Positions 45,358 through 54,045 of a stretch of 64,000 nt of DNA are shown in pieces; the first letter of the stretch is position 1, and every line of letters begins with the position of its first letter. Origin of the DNA: Pseudomonas sp. CBZ-4 (GTDB taxonomy: Bacteria; Pseudomonadota; Gammaproteobacteria; Pseudomonadales; Pseudomonadaceae). The DNA is taken from the NCBI RefSeq assembly GCF_000346755.1, contig NZ_ANNV01000077.1, positions 1 through 64,000 of the forward strand. The letters run 5' to 3'. The notes below the pieces were generated by a model. It was not told the DNA's origin. It was given only the letters and a program-made list of their open reading frames with translations, and made no database searches. A program made the position numbers and the translations under genes.

Positions 45358-46971
45358 ATGCTACGAATCACCGAACTCAAGCTGCCCATCGACCATCCCG
45401 AAGAAGACCTGCGGCCTGCCATCGTGCAGCGCCTGGGCGTCGCCAGTGATGACCTGCTCGATTTCACCCTGTTCAAGCGCAGCTACGACGCCCGCAAGAA
45501 ATCGTCGGAGCTGTGCTTCATCTACACCATCGACTTGAACGTGAAAGGCGAAGCCGCCCTGTTGCTCAAGTTCGCCGATGACCGCAACGTCAACCCCGCG
45601 CCGGATGTCAGCTACAAGGTGGTTGGCCAGGCGCCACAAGACCTGACCGAACGTCCGATCGTCGTGGGCTTTGGCCCGTGCGGGATCTTCGCCGGGCTGT
45701 TGCTGGCACAGATGGGCTTCAAGCCGATCATCCTTGAACGCGGCAAGGAAGTGCGCCAGCGCACCAAGGACACCTGGGGCCTGTGGCGCAAAAGCGTGCT
45801 CAACCCAGAGTCCAACGTGCAGTTCGGTGAAGGCGGCGCCGGGACGTTTTCCGACGGCAAGCTGTACAGCCAGATCAAGGACCCGAAATTCCACGGGCGC
45901 AAAGTCCTGCACGAGTTCGTCAAGGCCGGCGCGCCGGAAGAGATCTTGTACGTCAGCAAGCCGCACATCGGTACCTTCCGCCTGACCGGCGTGGTGGAAA
46001 ACATGCGCGAGCAGATCATCGCCCTCGGCGGTGAAGTGCGTTTCGAGCAACGCGTCACCGACGTGCTGATTGAAGACGGCCAGTTGCATGGCGTAGTGGT
46101 CGACGGCGGCGAGCAGATCCTCTCCAAGCACGTGATCCTGGCCCTCGGCCACAGCGCCCGCGATACTTTCCGCATGCTCCACGGCCGTGGTGTGTATATG
46201 GAAGCCAAGCCGTTCTCGGTGGGTTTCCGTATCGAACACCCGCAGTCGCTGATCGACGCGGCGCGCCTGGGTAAATACGCCGGCCATCCAAAACTCGGCG
46301 CGGCGGACTACAAACTGGTGCACCACGCCAAGAACGGCCGCTCGGTCTACAGCTTCTGCATGTGCCCAGGCGGCACGGTGGTCGCTGCGACCTCCGAACC
46401 GGGTCGCGTCGTGACCAACGGCATGAGCCAATACTCGCGTAACGAGCGCAATGCCAACTCCGGCATCGTGGTCGGCATCACGCCAGAGGTGGACTATCCG
46501 GGTGGCCCGCTGGCGGGTATCGAGTTGCAGGAACGCCTGGAATCCCACGCCTACATCCTCGGCGGCAGCAACTACGAGGCTCCGGCGCAGTTGGTCGGCG
46601 ATTTCATCGATGGCAAGCCGTCCACCGCCACTGGCAGTGTGGAACCTTCCTACAAGCCGGGTGTGTCCTGGGGCGATCTGGCCCTCGCGCTGCCGGACTT
46701 CGCCATTGAGGCGATCCGCGAAGCGCTGCCGGCGTTCGAGAAGCAGATCAAGGGCTACTCGCTGCACGATGCCGTGTTGACCGGTATCGAGACACGCACC
46801 TCGTCGCCACTGCGGATCACCCGCAATGAATCGATGCAGAGCTTGAACGTGAAAGGCCTGTTCCCGGCCGGTGAAGGCGCGGGTTATGCCGGTGGGATTC
46901 TGTCGGCGGGTGTGGACGGGATTCGGATTGCCGAGGCGTTGGCGCGGGATATGTTGGGCATCGAGGCCTGA
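45358..46971 (+). CDS. FAD-dependent oxidoreductase (COG2509 type)
   Basis: A 537-residue protein of the uncharacterised FAD-dependent dehydrogenase family. An N-terminal domain of about 95 residues (MLRITELKLPIDHPEEDLR) precedes the Rossmann dinucleotide loop VVGFGPCGIFAGLLLAQMG near 100-118, ending in ILERG. Other conserved pieces: QFGEGGAGTFSDGKLYSQIKD, RSVYSFCMCPGGTVVAAT and, near the C-terminus, GLFPAGEGAGYAGGILSAG. The FAD is expected to bind tightly; the substrate is unknown. ATG 45358 matches the family N-terminus. Confidence 0.85.
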   Translation: MLRITELKLPIDHPEEDLRPAIVQRLGVASDDLLDFTLFKRSYDARKKSSELCFIYTIDLNVKGEAALLLKFADDRNVNPAPDVSYKVVGQAPQDLTERPIVVGFGPCGIFAGLLLAQMGFKPIILERGKEVRQRTKDTWGLWRKSVLNPESNVQFGEGGAGTFSDGKLYSQIKDPKFHGRKVLHEFVKAGAPEEILYVSKPHIGTFRLTGVVENMREQIIALGGEVRFEQRVTDVLIEDGQLHGVVVDGGEQILSKHVILALGHSARDTFRMLHGRGVYMEAKPFSVGFRIEHPQSLIDAARLGKYAGHPKLGAADYKLVHHAKNGRSVYSFCMCPGGTVVAATSEPGRVVTNGMSQYSRNERNANSGIVVGITPEVDYPGGPLAGIELQERLESHAYILGGSNYEAPAQLVGDFIDGKPSTATGSVEPSYKPGVSWGDLALALPDFAIEAIREALPAFEKQIKGYSLHDAVLTGIETRTSSPLRITRNESMQSLNVKGLFPAGEGAGYAGGILSAGVDGIRIAEALARDMLGIEA

Positions 46972-47000
46972 CATTCACCCTCCAGCTTCCACACACCCAC

Positions 47001-47106
47001 TGTGGGAGCTGGCTTTTGTGGGAGCTGGCTTGCCTGCGATAGCGGTCTTTCAGTTACAAGGCTGTTGTCTGATCCGCCGCTATCGCGGGCAAGCCCGCTC
47101 CCACAC
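47001..47106. repeat. Hybrid REPIN with a partial arm duplication
   Basis: The left side repeats TGTGGGAGCTGGCTT twice before continuing as GCCTGCGATAGCGG; the right arm is CCGCTATCGCGGGCAAGCCC, a different REP subtype. Lies between two convergent genes. Confidence 0.8.
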
Positions 47107-47138
47107 TGTCCACTTCTAACACGGGTTTTTGCGCCGTA

Positions 47139-48233
47139 TCAGATATTCGCGCGCAAGACGCTGGCCGGCAGCGGCTTGCCCCGCTCAACACTCGCCGCGA
47201 CAACCGCAATCAAGCCAGCCAGTTCAAAGCCCTGCGCCTCAAGCCACGCCGGATCATAGTAGGTGGTGGCATACCGCTCGCCCCCATCACACAAGATCGC
47301 CACGATCGACCCCGACTCCCCCGCCGCCTTCATCTGCTGCGCAGCCATCAACGCGCCAATCAAGTTGGTTCCACTGGACCCGCCGACCCGCCGCCCCAAC
47401 CGCTCAGCCAGGTAATGCATGGCCGCCAACGACAACGCATCCGGCACTTTGACCATCGCATCAATCACCTTGGGCAGAAACGACGCTTCTACCCGAGGCC
47501 GGCCAATGCCTTCGATCCGTGAACCGCAGTCCAGGCGCAAGCTGGCATCGCCACTCAAGTAATAATCAAAAAACACCGAACGCTCGGCATCGGCGCACAG
47601 CACGCGGGTGCAATGCTGGCGATAACCCACATAACGCCCCAGGGTCGCGGTGGTGCCACCGGTGCCTGGGCTGGAAATCAGCCAGCTCGGCTCGGGAAAA
47701 TGCTCAAAGCGCATCTGCTGGAAGATCGACTCAGCGATGTTGTTGTTCGCCCGCCAGTCGGTGGCGCGTTCGGCGTAAGTGAATTGGTCCATGAAGTGAC
47801 CACCACTTTCCTGCGCCAAACGTTCGGATTCGGCGTAGATCTGCGTCGGATCGCTTACCAAGTGGCTCTTGCCACCGTAAAAGGCGATCTGCGCGATCTT
47901 TTCCTGGGAAGTGCTCGCCGGCATCACCGCGATAAACGGCAAGCCAAGCAGGCGAGCGAAGTAGGCTTCGGAAATCGCCGTCGAACCACTGGAGGCTTCG
48001 ATCACCGGCGCACCCGGCTTCAGCCAGCCATTGCACAGCGCATACAGGAACAACGAGCGGGCCAGCCGATGTTTCAGGCTGCCGGTGGGATGGCTGGACT
48101 CATCCTTGAAGTACAACTCGATACCCGGCAAACCCGGTAACGGCAGCGGGATCAGGTGCGTGTCAGCGCTGCGCTGGAAGTCCGCTTCGATGATGCGAAT
48201 GGCTTCGCGAGCCCAGGGACGATGGTCGCTCAT
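47139..48233 (-). CDS. Cysteine synthase-fold PLP enzyme (Cds1-like)
   Basis: A 364-residue fold-type II PLP protein. The PLP lysine is in [13 protein letters not shown] near residue 54, the asparagine-loop equivalent is [16 protein letters not shown], and the glycine-rich phosphate loop is [14 protein letters not shown] near 188. A conserved late segment [12 protein letters not shown] near 290 fits cysteine synthase-like enzymes. It resembles the L-cysteine desulfhydrase Cds1 group more than CysK or CysM, since the N-terminus is extended and the KTG loop differs. Expected product: pyruvate, H2S and NH3 from cysteine, but this is inferred. Confidence 0.75.
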   Translation of the reverse strand: MSDHRPWAREAIRIIEADFQRSADTHLIPLPLPGLPGIELYFKDESSHPTGSLKHRLARSLFLYALCNGWLKPGAPVIEASSGSTAISEAYFARLLGLPFIAVMPASTSQEKIAQIAFYGGKSHLVSDPTQIYAESERLAQESGGHFMDQFTYAERATDWRANNNIAESIFQQMRFEHFPEPSWLISSPGTGGTTATLGRYVGYRQHCTRVLCADAERSVFFDYYLSGDASLRLDCGSRIEGIGRPRVEASFLPKVIDAMVKVPDALSLAAMHYLAERLGRRVGGSSGTNLIGALMAAQQMKAAGESGSIVAILCDGGERYATTYYDPAWLEAQGFELAGLIAVVAASVERGKPLPASVLRANI

Positions 48234-48405
48234 GAGGAGTTTCTCTAAGGATTTCACCCCCAATCTTAGGAGGTTTCCTACACTCCACACAGATACAGTA
48301 CCGACTCAATTGGACACACAATTGCTAGGCTTTGGCGCACCGTCACCCCGGGCCATCGCTTATAACAAATAAGAATATAACTTTTGTTTTAACAACTAAC
48401 GGTAC

Positions 48406-48420
48406 GGGTTAGGGTAACCC
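48406..48420 (+). promoter_or_regulatory. Structured leader hairpin of nhaA (possible nhaA-I/Li+ riboswitch)
   Basis: GGGTTA-GGG-TAACCC (6-bp stem, 3-base loop) lies 30 bp before the nhaA start, directly upstream of the GGAGAG ribosome site, within an otherwise AT-rich leader. Proteobacterial nhaA genes often carry the nhaA-I motif RNA (a Li+/Na+-responsive riboswitch). I cannot confirm the full consensus by eye. Confidence 0.35.
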
Positions 48421-48449
48421 CCTATTGAACCTGGATTGGAGAGCATCCC

Positions 48450-49631
48450 TTGCCTCTGCGTAGCACTTTCACCCGTTTCTTCCAGCTGGAAGCCGCCAGC
48501 GGCCTGTTGCTGATCGCCGCTGCCGCGTTGGCGCTGATCATCAACAATTCGCCGTTGTCGCACCTCTACAGCGCCTTTCTCGACGTGCCGGTGGTGGCAC
48601 AGATCGGCGCCCTGAAAATCGCCAAGCCCGCGCTGCTGTGGATCAACGACGGCCTGATGGCACTGTTCTTCCTGCTGATCGGTCTGGAGGTCAAGCGCGA
48701 GCTGATCGATGGGCACCTGTCCAAGCCCTCGCAAGTGGTGCTGCCCGGTGCCGCGGCGATTGGCGGCATGGTCATCCCCGCGCTGATCTACTGGGCAATC
48801 AACAAGGACTACCCCGCCGCACTGTCCGGCTGGGCAATTCCCATGGCCACCGACATTGCCTTCGCCCTTGGCGTGCTGGCCCTGCTGGGCAAGCGCGTGC
48901 CGGTGTCGTTGAAGCTGTTCCTGATGACCCTGGCGATCATTGACGACCTCGGCGCAATCATCGTGATTGCCGTGTTCTATTCCGCCGACCTCTCGGGCGC
49001 CGCACTGGCGGGTGCGGGCGCATGCCTGATCGCCTTGATCGCGATGAATCGCCTGGGCGTGATCAAGCTCGGGCCATACCTGATCATCGGGCTGATCCTG
49101 TGGGTCTGCGTGCTGAAAAGCGGCGTGCATGCCACCCTGGCCGGCGTGACATTGGCGTTCTGCATCCCGATGCGCACCAAGAACGCCGAGCCTTCACCAC
49201 TGATGACCCTGGAGCACGCGCTGCACCCGTGGGTGGCCTATGGCATCCTGCCGCTGTTTGCGTTCGCCAACGCTGGCGTATCCCTGACCGGCGTCAGCCT
49301 GGAAAGCTTCACCCACCACGTGCCGATGGGCATTGCCGCCGGCCTGCTGATAGGCAAGACCGTCGGTGTGTTCGGCCTCACCTGGCTGGCCATCAAGACC
49401 GGCCTGGCCGCACTGCCCGAAGGCGCCAACTGGGGCCAGGTGTTTGGCGTGGCGATCCTGTGCGGCATCGGCTTTACCATGAGCCTGTTTGTCGGTTCGC
49501 TGGCGTTTGTGCCGGGCGCCAGTGAGTTTGCCGGGGAGGATCGGATGGGGATTCTGACCGGGTCGATTCTGGCGGCGTGTATTGGGTATGCGGTGACGGC
49601 GATGGCGAGTCGCAAGAAAGTGTCCCACTAA
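48450..49631 (+). CDS. nhaA: Na+/H+ antiporter NhaA
   Basis: A 393-residue, 12-helix antiporter that exchanges one Na+ for two H+ across the inner membrane for pH and sodium homeostasis. The essential aspartate pair lies in [18 protein letters not shown] (residues about 162-163), and [20 protein letters not shown] carries the TM IV TD region (Asp133 equivalent). Length is that of E. coli NhaA (388). The start is TTG at 48450 with GGAGAG seven bases upstream, an unusual start that may help regulated translation. Confidence 0.95.
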   Translation: MPLRSTFTRFFQLEAASGLLLIAAAALALIINNSPLSHLYSAFLDVPVVAQIGALKIAKPALLWINDGLMALFFLLIGLEVKRELIDGHLSKPSQVVLPGAAAIGGMVIPALIYWAINKDYPAALSGWAIPMATDIAFALGVLALLGKRVPVSLKLFLMTLAIIDDLGAIIVIAVFYSADLSGAALAGAGACLIALIAMNRLGVIKLGPYLIIGLILWVCVLKSGVHATLAGVTLAFCIPMRTKNAEPSPLMTLEHALHPWVAYGILPLFAFANAGVSLTGVSLESFTHHVPMGIAAGLLIGKTVGVFGLTWLAIKTGLAALPEGANWGQVFGVAILCGIGFTMSLFVGSLAFVPGASEFAGEDRMGILTGSILAACIGYAVTAMASRKKVSH

Positions 49632-49637
49632 GGTCAA

Positions 49638-49732
49638 TGTGGCGAGGGAGCTTGCTCCCGCTGGGCTGCGAAGCGGCCCCAGAAGCCTTGGGAGCGCTGC
49701 GCACTCCAGCGGGAGCAAGCTCCCTCGCCACA
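49638..49732. repeat. Second-family REPIN after nhaA
   Basis: Inverted arms TGTGGCGAGGGAGCTTGCTC and GAGCAAGCTCCCTCGCCACA enclose a spacer with CGCTGGGCTGCGAAGCGGCC. This REP family differs from the others in the window. Confidence 0.85.
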
Positions 49733-49811
49733 GGCAAACTTAGACATACTCGGCCCTCCGTGAGTTGGGCCTTACCTCCAGCGCACTTACCGGAACATGT
49801 GGGCCTTTGGA

Positions 49812-50151
49812 TGCAGGTCGATGCATCTTTGAGGCGGCCGGGTTAATGGGCTTTCCGCATGAATCCGGCACGGATTACTAGCCCGTGGCGGTCGGTCCAA
49901 AAATTCGCGCGCGTACCCGGCTCACCTGAAAGCGACAAACGCAGAACGAAGAGGAGCCTAACCAAAATACCGCTTGAAGGTGTGACCAAAAGAGGCCGAA
50001 TATCCATTTCTGATTAGTGTATCTATTGCAAACTTTTGCAGCGGCAATCGCCAAGAGAAAGATTCAAAGCATACCAATGCCGGCCATCGTTCAACCTTGC
50101 ATGACACTATGCCCGACGGTAGTATCCGGCTGCAGGTCGATGCATCTTTGA
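49812..50151. repeat. Direct repeats flanking a 300-bp AT-richer segment
   Basis: A 21-bp direct repeat (GCAGGTCGATGCATCTTTGA plus one flanking base) occurs at 49812-49832 and 50131-50151, exactly 319 bp apart. The sequence between is less G+C-rich than its surroundings and holds no convincing gene. This occupies most of the 608-bp gap between nhaA and the SlyB-like gene, together with the REPIN at 49638 and a hairpin GCAAGCCCAG/CTGGGCTTGC at 50155-50181. Confidence 0.7.
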
Positions 50152-50185
50152 AGCCGCAAGCCCAGCCACTAACTGGGCTTGCAAC

Positions 50186-50222
50186 AAAAAACCCCAACCG
50201 GTCACCCGGTTGGGGTTTTTTC
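50186..50222 (-). terminator. Bidirectional terminator
   Basis: AACCCCAACCGG and CCGGTTGGGGTT form a strong stem around a TCAC loop, with A runs on one side and TTTTTTC on the other. It terminates the SlyB-like gene and could also stop plus-strand transcripts. Confidence 0.88.
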
Positions 50223-50239
50223 GTTTCTGCGGCTAACGC

Positions 50240-50704
50240 TTAGCGAGTAACCCGGCTAGTCCCATCAACGGTCATGATGCGCACACGGTCACCAATGCGG
50301 AAGATTTCATTCTCCTGCACGGCCTGCACGTAGGCACGCATGCTGCCGTCGTCTTCGCGCACGGTGATTTCCACGCCTTGGGTGCGGGTCAGGCCTTCTT
50401 CGGTGGCCGAGCCCAGCAGGCCACCGGCGACGGCGCCGATCACTGCGGTCACGATGCTGCCACGGCCGCCGCCGATGGCGCTGCCGCCAACGCCGCCGAT
50501 GACTGCGCCAGCAGCGCCGCCGATTGGGGTCTTGGTGCCTTCGATTTTCACCGGGCGCAGGGATTCAATGGTGCCCATGCGCACGCTCTGTACACGACGC
50601 GCTTCGTCACGGGAGTACGAGTCGCCGGTCAGACTCGAAGCACAGCCACCCAGCAGAAGTGACAGAGTGGTGAAGCAGGCAACTAGTAAAACGGACTTAC
50701 GCAT
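50240..50704 (-). CDS. slyB: Glycine-zipper outer membrane lipoprotein (SlyB-like)
   Basis: A 154-residue lipoprotein: MRKSVLLVACFTTLSLLLGG then Cys21 (lipobox LGGC). A glycine zipper (GGAAGAVIGGVGGSAIGGGR, then GAVAGGLLGS) spans about residues 63-100 and would form a membrane-inserted helical hairpin; the C-terminal beta domain (VEITVREDDGSMRAYVQAVQ) matches SlyB/PcpA. SlyB contributes to outer membrane integrity. GGAG lies eight bases before the ATG. Confidence 0.88.
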   Translation of the reverse strand: MRKSVLLVACFTTLSLLLGGCASSLTGDSYSRDEARRVQSVRMGTIESLRPVKIEGTKTPIGGAAGAVIGGVGGSAIGGGRGSIVTAVIGAVAGGLLGSATEEGLTRTQGVEITVREDDGSMRAYVQAVQENEIFRIGDRVRIMTVDGTSRVTR

Positions 50705-50899
50705 AGCATCAACTCCAAAGGACAGGTGATCATTAGACGCTGCGGCTTGGCGCCTGTCACGGCAAGCACCGCAGAAAATAGCTTTCATTCAGCCTGAGTA
50801 CAGACTGCTAGCACCACAAAACTCGACCAACGGTAGCCCAGCTCTTGTGCCAAGTGATGTCACGACTGTTTCATCATTGTAGTCGCGCAGCCGCACGCG

Positions 50900-50928
50900 G
50901 CCGACGTCTCTACCATAGAGACGTCGGC
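50900..50928. other. Perfect 12-bp stem-loop between pdxH and slyB
   Basis: GCCGACGTCTCT and AGAGACGTCGGC pair perfectly around ACCAT. No T tract follows on either strand, so it is not a standard intrinsic terminator. Confidence 0.6.
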
Positions 50929-50968
50929 GCAGCGGAAAACATTCAGGCGGGATGACGAAAGGTGGCGC

Positions 50969-51616
50969 TCAGGGCGCCAGGCGCTCGCGGGTCCAGTCGG
51001 CCCCTTGCAGGCGGTAGTTCAGGCGATCATGCAGGCGGCTGGCGCGGCCTTGCCAGAACTCGATGCGCTCGGGCAGCAAGCGATAACCACCCCAGTGCTC
51101 GGGGCAGTCGGGTTGGGTATCGATGAAACGCTGCTCGGTGGCCTTGAGCAAGTCGTGCAGTTCTTCACGGTCACGAATGACCTTGCTCTGCGGCGAAGCC
51201 CAAGCCCCCAAGCGGCTCCCCAACGGACGGACCTGGTAATAAGCATCCGACTCCTCAGGCGACACCTTGACCACCCGCCCCTCGATCCGCACCTGGCGCT
51301 CCAGGGTCGGCCAGAAGAACGTCATGGCCGCAAACGGCCGCGCGGCAAGCTGTTCGCCCTTGGCGCTCTGATAGTTGGTGAAGAAGGTAAAGCCCTGCGC
51401 ATCCAGGCCCTTGAGCAGCAGGATGCGACAGTGTGGGCGCCCCTCCTGGTCAACCGTGGCCAGGGTCATGGCATTGGCTTCCACCGGTGGCTGCTCGGTT
51501 TTCACCGCATCGGCAAACCACTGGTGGAACAACGCAAACGGCTCGGCCGGGGCCTGGGCCTCGCTCAAACCGTCCCGGGTGTAGTCACGGCGCATATCGG
51601 CCAGTGCCTGGGTCAT
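50969..51616 (-). CDS. pdxH: Pyridoxamine/pyridoxine 5'-phosphate oxidase
   Basis: A 215-residue FMN enzyme that makes pyridoxal 5'-phosphate. Family segments: [20 protein letters not shown] near 50, [20 protein letters not shown] near 75, [14 protein letters not shown] near 98, and the C-terminal signature [20 protein letters not shown] then LHDR. Length and start match E. coli PdxH (218). Confidence 0.97.
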   Translation of the reverse strand: MTQALADMRRDYTRDGLSEAQAPAEPFALFHQWFADAVKTEQPPVEANAMTLATVDQEGRPHCRILLLKGLDAQGFTFFTNYQSAKGEQLAARPFAAMTFFWPTLERQVRIEGRVVKVSPEESDAYYQVRPLGSRLGAWASPQSKVIRDREELHDLLKATEQRFIDTQPDCPEHWGGYRLLPERIEFWQGRASRLHDRLNYRLQGADWTRERLAP

Positions 51617-51643
51617 GCGGCTTTATCCTTCTACTTCAACAGG

Positions 51644-52675
51644 TCAGTTTTTTGCCTGGTCGTTAGCCGGTGCAGCAGCCTTGGCCTTGGCCGGAGCCGC
51701 TTTTTTCGCAGCCGGCTTGGCCGGGGCTTTCTTGGCAGCTGGCTTGGCAGCGGCTTTTTTGGCGGCAGGCGCTTTTTTCGCCGGGGCTTTTACAGCCGGT
51801 GCGGGTGCAGGAACGTCCTGCACGGCGACCATTTCAGCCACAGGCGGGGTCTTGCCCGAGTTGTACTTGCTCAGCAAGGCCAACATAGTTGTACGCTGAG
51901 TGAACATAATTTCCATGCGACGGTTCAGCGCACGGCCCTGGGTGCTGTCGTTGGCGGCACGTGGCATAAGGTCGCCCATGCCACGCAGCATCAGGCGATC
52001 CTGCTTCAAGCCGCTGAGGCTGAAGATCGAGGCAATCGACTGTGCACGCTCCTTGCTCAACACCTGGCTCGCCGGTGCGGTACCGGTGGCATCGACGTGG
52101 CCCAGGACCAGCACGGCGGTCTTCGGGTCGGCTTCAACGGCCTTGGCCACGCGAGTGAACGGGCCCAGGGTGACCGGCAGCAGCATCGCCGGGCGTTTCG
52201 GGTTGTAGGAGCCGTCTACCGGGGCGATCACGACGAGTACGTTGTCACGACGCTCCAGTTGCAGGTTGCTGTCCTTGATGGCAGCGCGCAGGCGCGGCTC
52301 ATAGTCGTCCAGCCAGGCTTGGGTGATTTTTGGGTCTGGCATCGGGATGTTGGTGACATCGACCTTGGCCAATGGCTTTGGCTTGCTTTCGAACGGCCAC
52401 CACCAGTGGGTTTCGCTGTCGGTCTTGGCGACAGCCGGCGCGGCGGCAGGTGCAGGGGTAGCAGCCTTGAGATCGGCTTTCAGGTCGGCAGCCTTGGCAT
52501 CGGCGGCGACTTTGGCATCCGGCTTGGCGGCAACCTGAGTCGCGGCATCCTTGGCGGCGGTTTTATCAGACCCAAATGACCACCAATGTCCGCCATCGGC
52601 ATCATTTTGTGGGGTTTGTGCGCAGCCAGTCATAGTGAGGCAAAGCGCCAGTGCCAAGGACTTGTTCGATAACAT
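51644..52675 (-). CDS. OmpA-domain lipoprotein with an AlgP-like Lys/Ala/Pro tail
   Basis: A 343-residue lipoprotein (MLSNKSLALALCLTMTGCAQ, Cys18). Next is an Ala/Lys-rich linker (about residues 40-85), then an OmpA-type peptidoglycan-binding domain (AVLVLGHVDATGTAPASQVL, then SKERAQSIASIF and GRALNRRMEIMF, about 190-265). The last 60 residues are Lys/Ala/Pro repeats (such as PAAKKAPAKPAAKKAAPAKA), similar to histone H1-like AlgP tails. The OmpA part should anchor the cell wall; the polycationic tail is unusual on an outer membrane lipoprotein. It lies 27 bp downstream of pdxH's start on the opposite end of the same strand, so pdxH may be transcribed after it. Confidence 0.83.
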   Translation of the reverse strand: MLSNKSLALALCLTMTGCAQTPQNDADGGHWWSFGSDKTAAKDAATQVAAKPDAKVAADAKAADLKADLKAATPAPAAAPAVAKTDSETHWWWPFESKPKPLAKVDVTNIPMPDPKITQAWLDDYEPRLRAAIKDSNLQLERRDNVLVVIAPVDGSYNPKRPAMLLPVTLGPFTRVAKAVEADPKTAVLVLGHVDATGTAPASQVLSKERAQSIASIFSLSGLKQDRLMLRGMGDLMPRAANDSTQGRALNRRMEIMFTQRTTMLALLSKYNSGKTPPVAEMVAVQDVPAPAPAVKAPAKKAPAAKKAAAKPAAKKAPAKPAAKKAAPAKAKAAAPANDQAKN

Positions 52676-52817
52676 GAGATATCCACAAAATGAGAAAAAA
52701 TCAGGGGTCTGGATGACCCGTTAAACAGACGCCAGGATAAGAATAAAGTTACAACTTTTCCTTCAGCCTCTTCTTATAGTTGCCTTTGTAACAAAAAAAC
52801 GTGAAACAGCAAGGGGT

Positions 52818-53963
52818 TTACAGACAACCGGCCAATATTCTGACCAACTTCTGTGCACGCGGGTCCATAAGTACATAAGGCCCCAATGTATTAGTCACGA
52901 AACCAAACGCTACATCATGCTCAGGGTCGGCAAACCCCACCGAACCGCCCGCCCCCGGATGCCCGAAAGCACGCGGGCCAAGGCCGAAGGTGGCATTGGG
53001 CAGGTGTGGCTGATCCAACATGCAACCCAGGCCGAAGCGGGTTTGTGTGAGTAATGTTTTATCCGCCCCGATACTGTGTTCGCGGGTCAACTCTTCAAGC
53101 ATGTCGCTCTCCAGCAAACTACCGTCCAGCAAACCACTATAAAAACCCGCCAGGCTGCGCGCATTACCGTGGCCATTGGCGGCGGGTTGCTGCATGCGTC
53201 GCCATTCGGGTTTATTAGTGCTGGTCAGAATAGACGGTGGATTGGCAAATGCCCGCGTCGTCATCGCATTCGGCTCGCGCATCATTACTTGCAGTAAGCG
53301 TTGCGCGGCTTCATCGCCCATATTGCCTTTGCTGCGCGCTATATGGGCAACACGATAAAACTCGGCATCCGCCAGGCCGACATGAAAGTCCAACCCTAAC
53401 GGGCGTGCCACCCGCGCCACGATGGACTCCCCAGGGCCGCGCCCGTCGGCACGGCGCAGCAATTCACCGACCAGCCAGCCGTAGGTGATCGCCTCGTAGC
53501 CATGGCCCTGGCCCGGCGTCCACCACGGGGCCTCGGCCGCCAGGGTGTCGACCATCAATTGCCAGTCATACAGGGCTTCGGTGGGCAGCATCTGGCGGAT
53601 TGCCGGCAAGCCCGCCTGATGGCAGAGCAACTGGCGCAGGGTGATGGCTTCTTTGCCTGCCGCCGCAAATTCCGGCCAGTAATCGGCCACGGGGGCGTCC
53701 AGCTTCAGCTTGCCCTCGGCGACCAGTTGCAGGGCCGTGACGGCGGTGAAGGTCTTGGTGCAGGAGAACAGGTTGACGATAGTGTCGCTGTGCCAGGCCT
53801 CGGCACCGTCCTTGTCGGCGGTGCCGGCCCACAGGTCAACCACGGTTTCACCGCCGACCTGGATACACAGCCCGGCGCCACGCTCCTGAGGGTCATCGAA
53901 CAAGGCGGCGAAAGCTTCACGTACCGCTTCGAACTGGAGCTCGTAATGACCCTGAATCTGCAC
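52818..53963 (-). CDS. Class C beta-lactamase-fold serine hydrolase (EstB-like)
   Basis: A 381-residue hydrolase. The SxxK motif is SCTK (Ser67, Lys70) in NLFSCTKTFTAVTALQLV, a Tyr-containing loop (GYEAITYGWLVGEL, near 170-185) follows, and the third-motif region is GHPGAGGSVGFAD near 335. No signal peptide is seen, so it is probably cytoplasmic and acts on esters rather than as a true beta-lactamase, as in the EstB family. Confidence 0.85.
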   Translation of the reverse strand: MQIQGHYELQFEAVREAFAALFDDPQERGAGLCIQVGGETVVDLWAGTADKDGAEAWHSDTIVNLFSCTKTFTAVTALQLVAEGKLKLDAPVADYWPEFAAAGKEAITLRQLLCHQAGLPAIRQMLPTEALYDWQLMVDTLAAEAPWWTPGQGHGYEAITYGWLVGELLRRADGRGPGESIVARVARPLGLDFHVGLADAEFYRVAHIARSKGNMGDEAAQRLLQVMMREPNAMTTRAFANPPSILTSTNKPEWRRMQQPAANGHGNARSLAGFYSGLLDGSLLESDMLEELTREHSIGADKTLLTQTRFGLGCMLDQPHLPNATFGLGPRAFGHPGAGGSVGFADPEHDVAFGFVTNTLGPYVLMDPRAQKLVRILAGCL

Positions 53964-54045
53964 CTAAGCCCCCTCGGAAAACGCCGTAAAAAGTGGCCGA
54001 CATTGTTCCAGTCATTGCAGGCTTTGTGAACCCGTCAACGCGCAA

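Noticed and set aside
49958-50197. 79-codon open frame on the minus strand in the repeat-rich gap
   Set aside because: It begins in the direct repeat, has no ribosome site, and reads through non-coding hairpins; more likely a chance frame.
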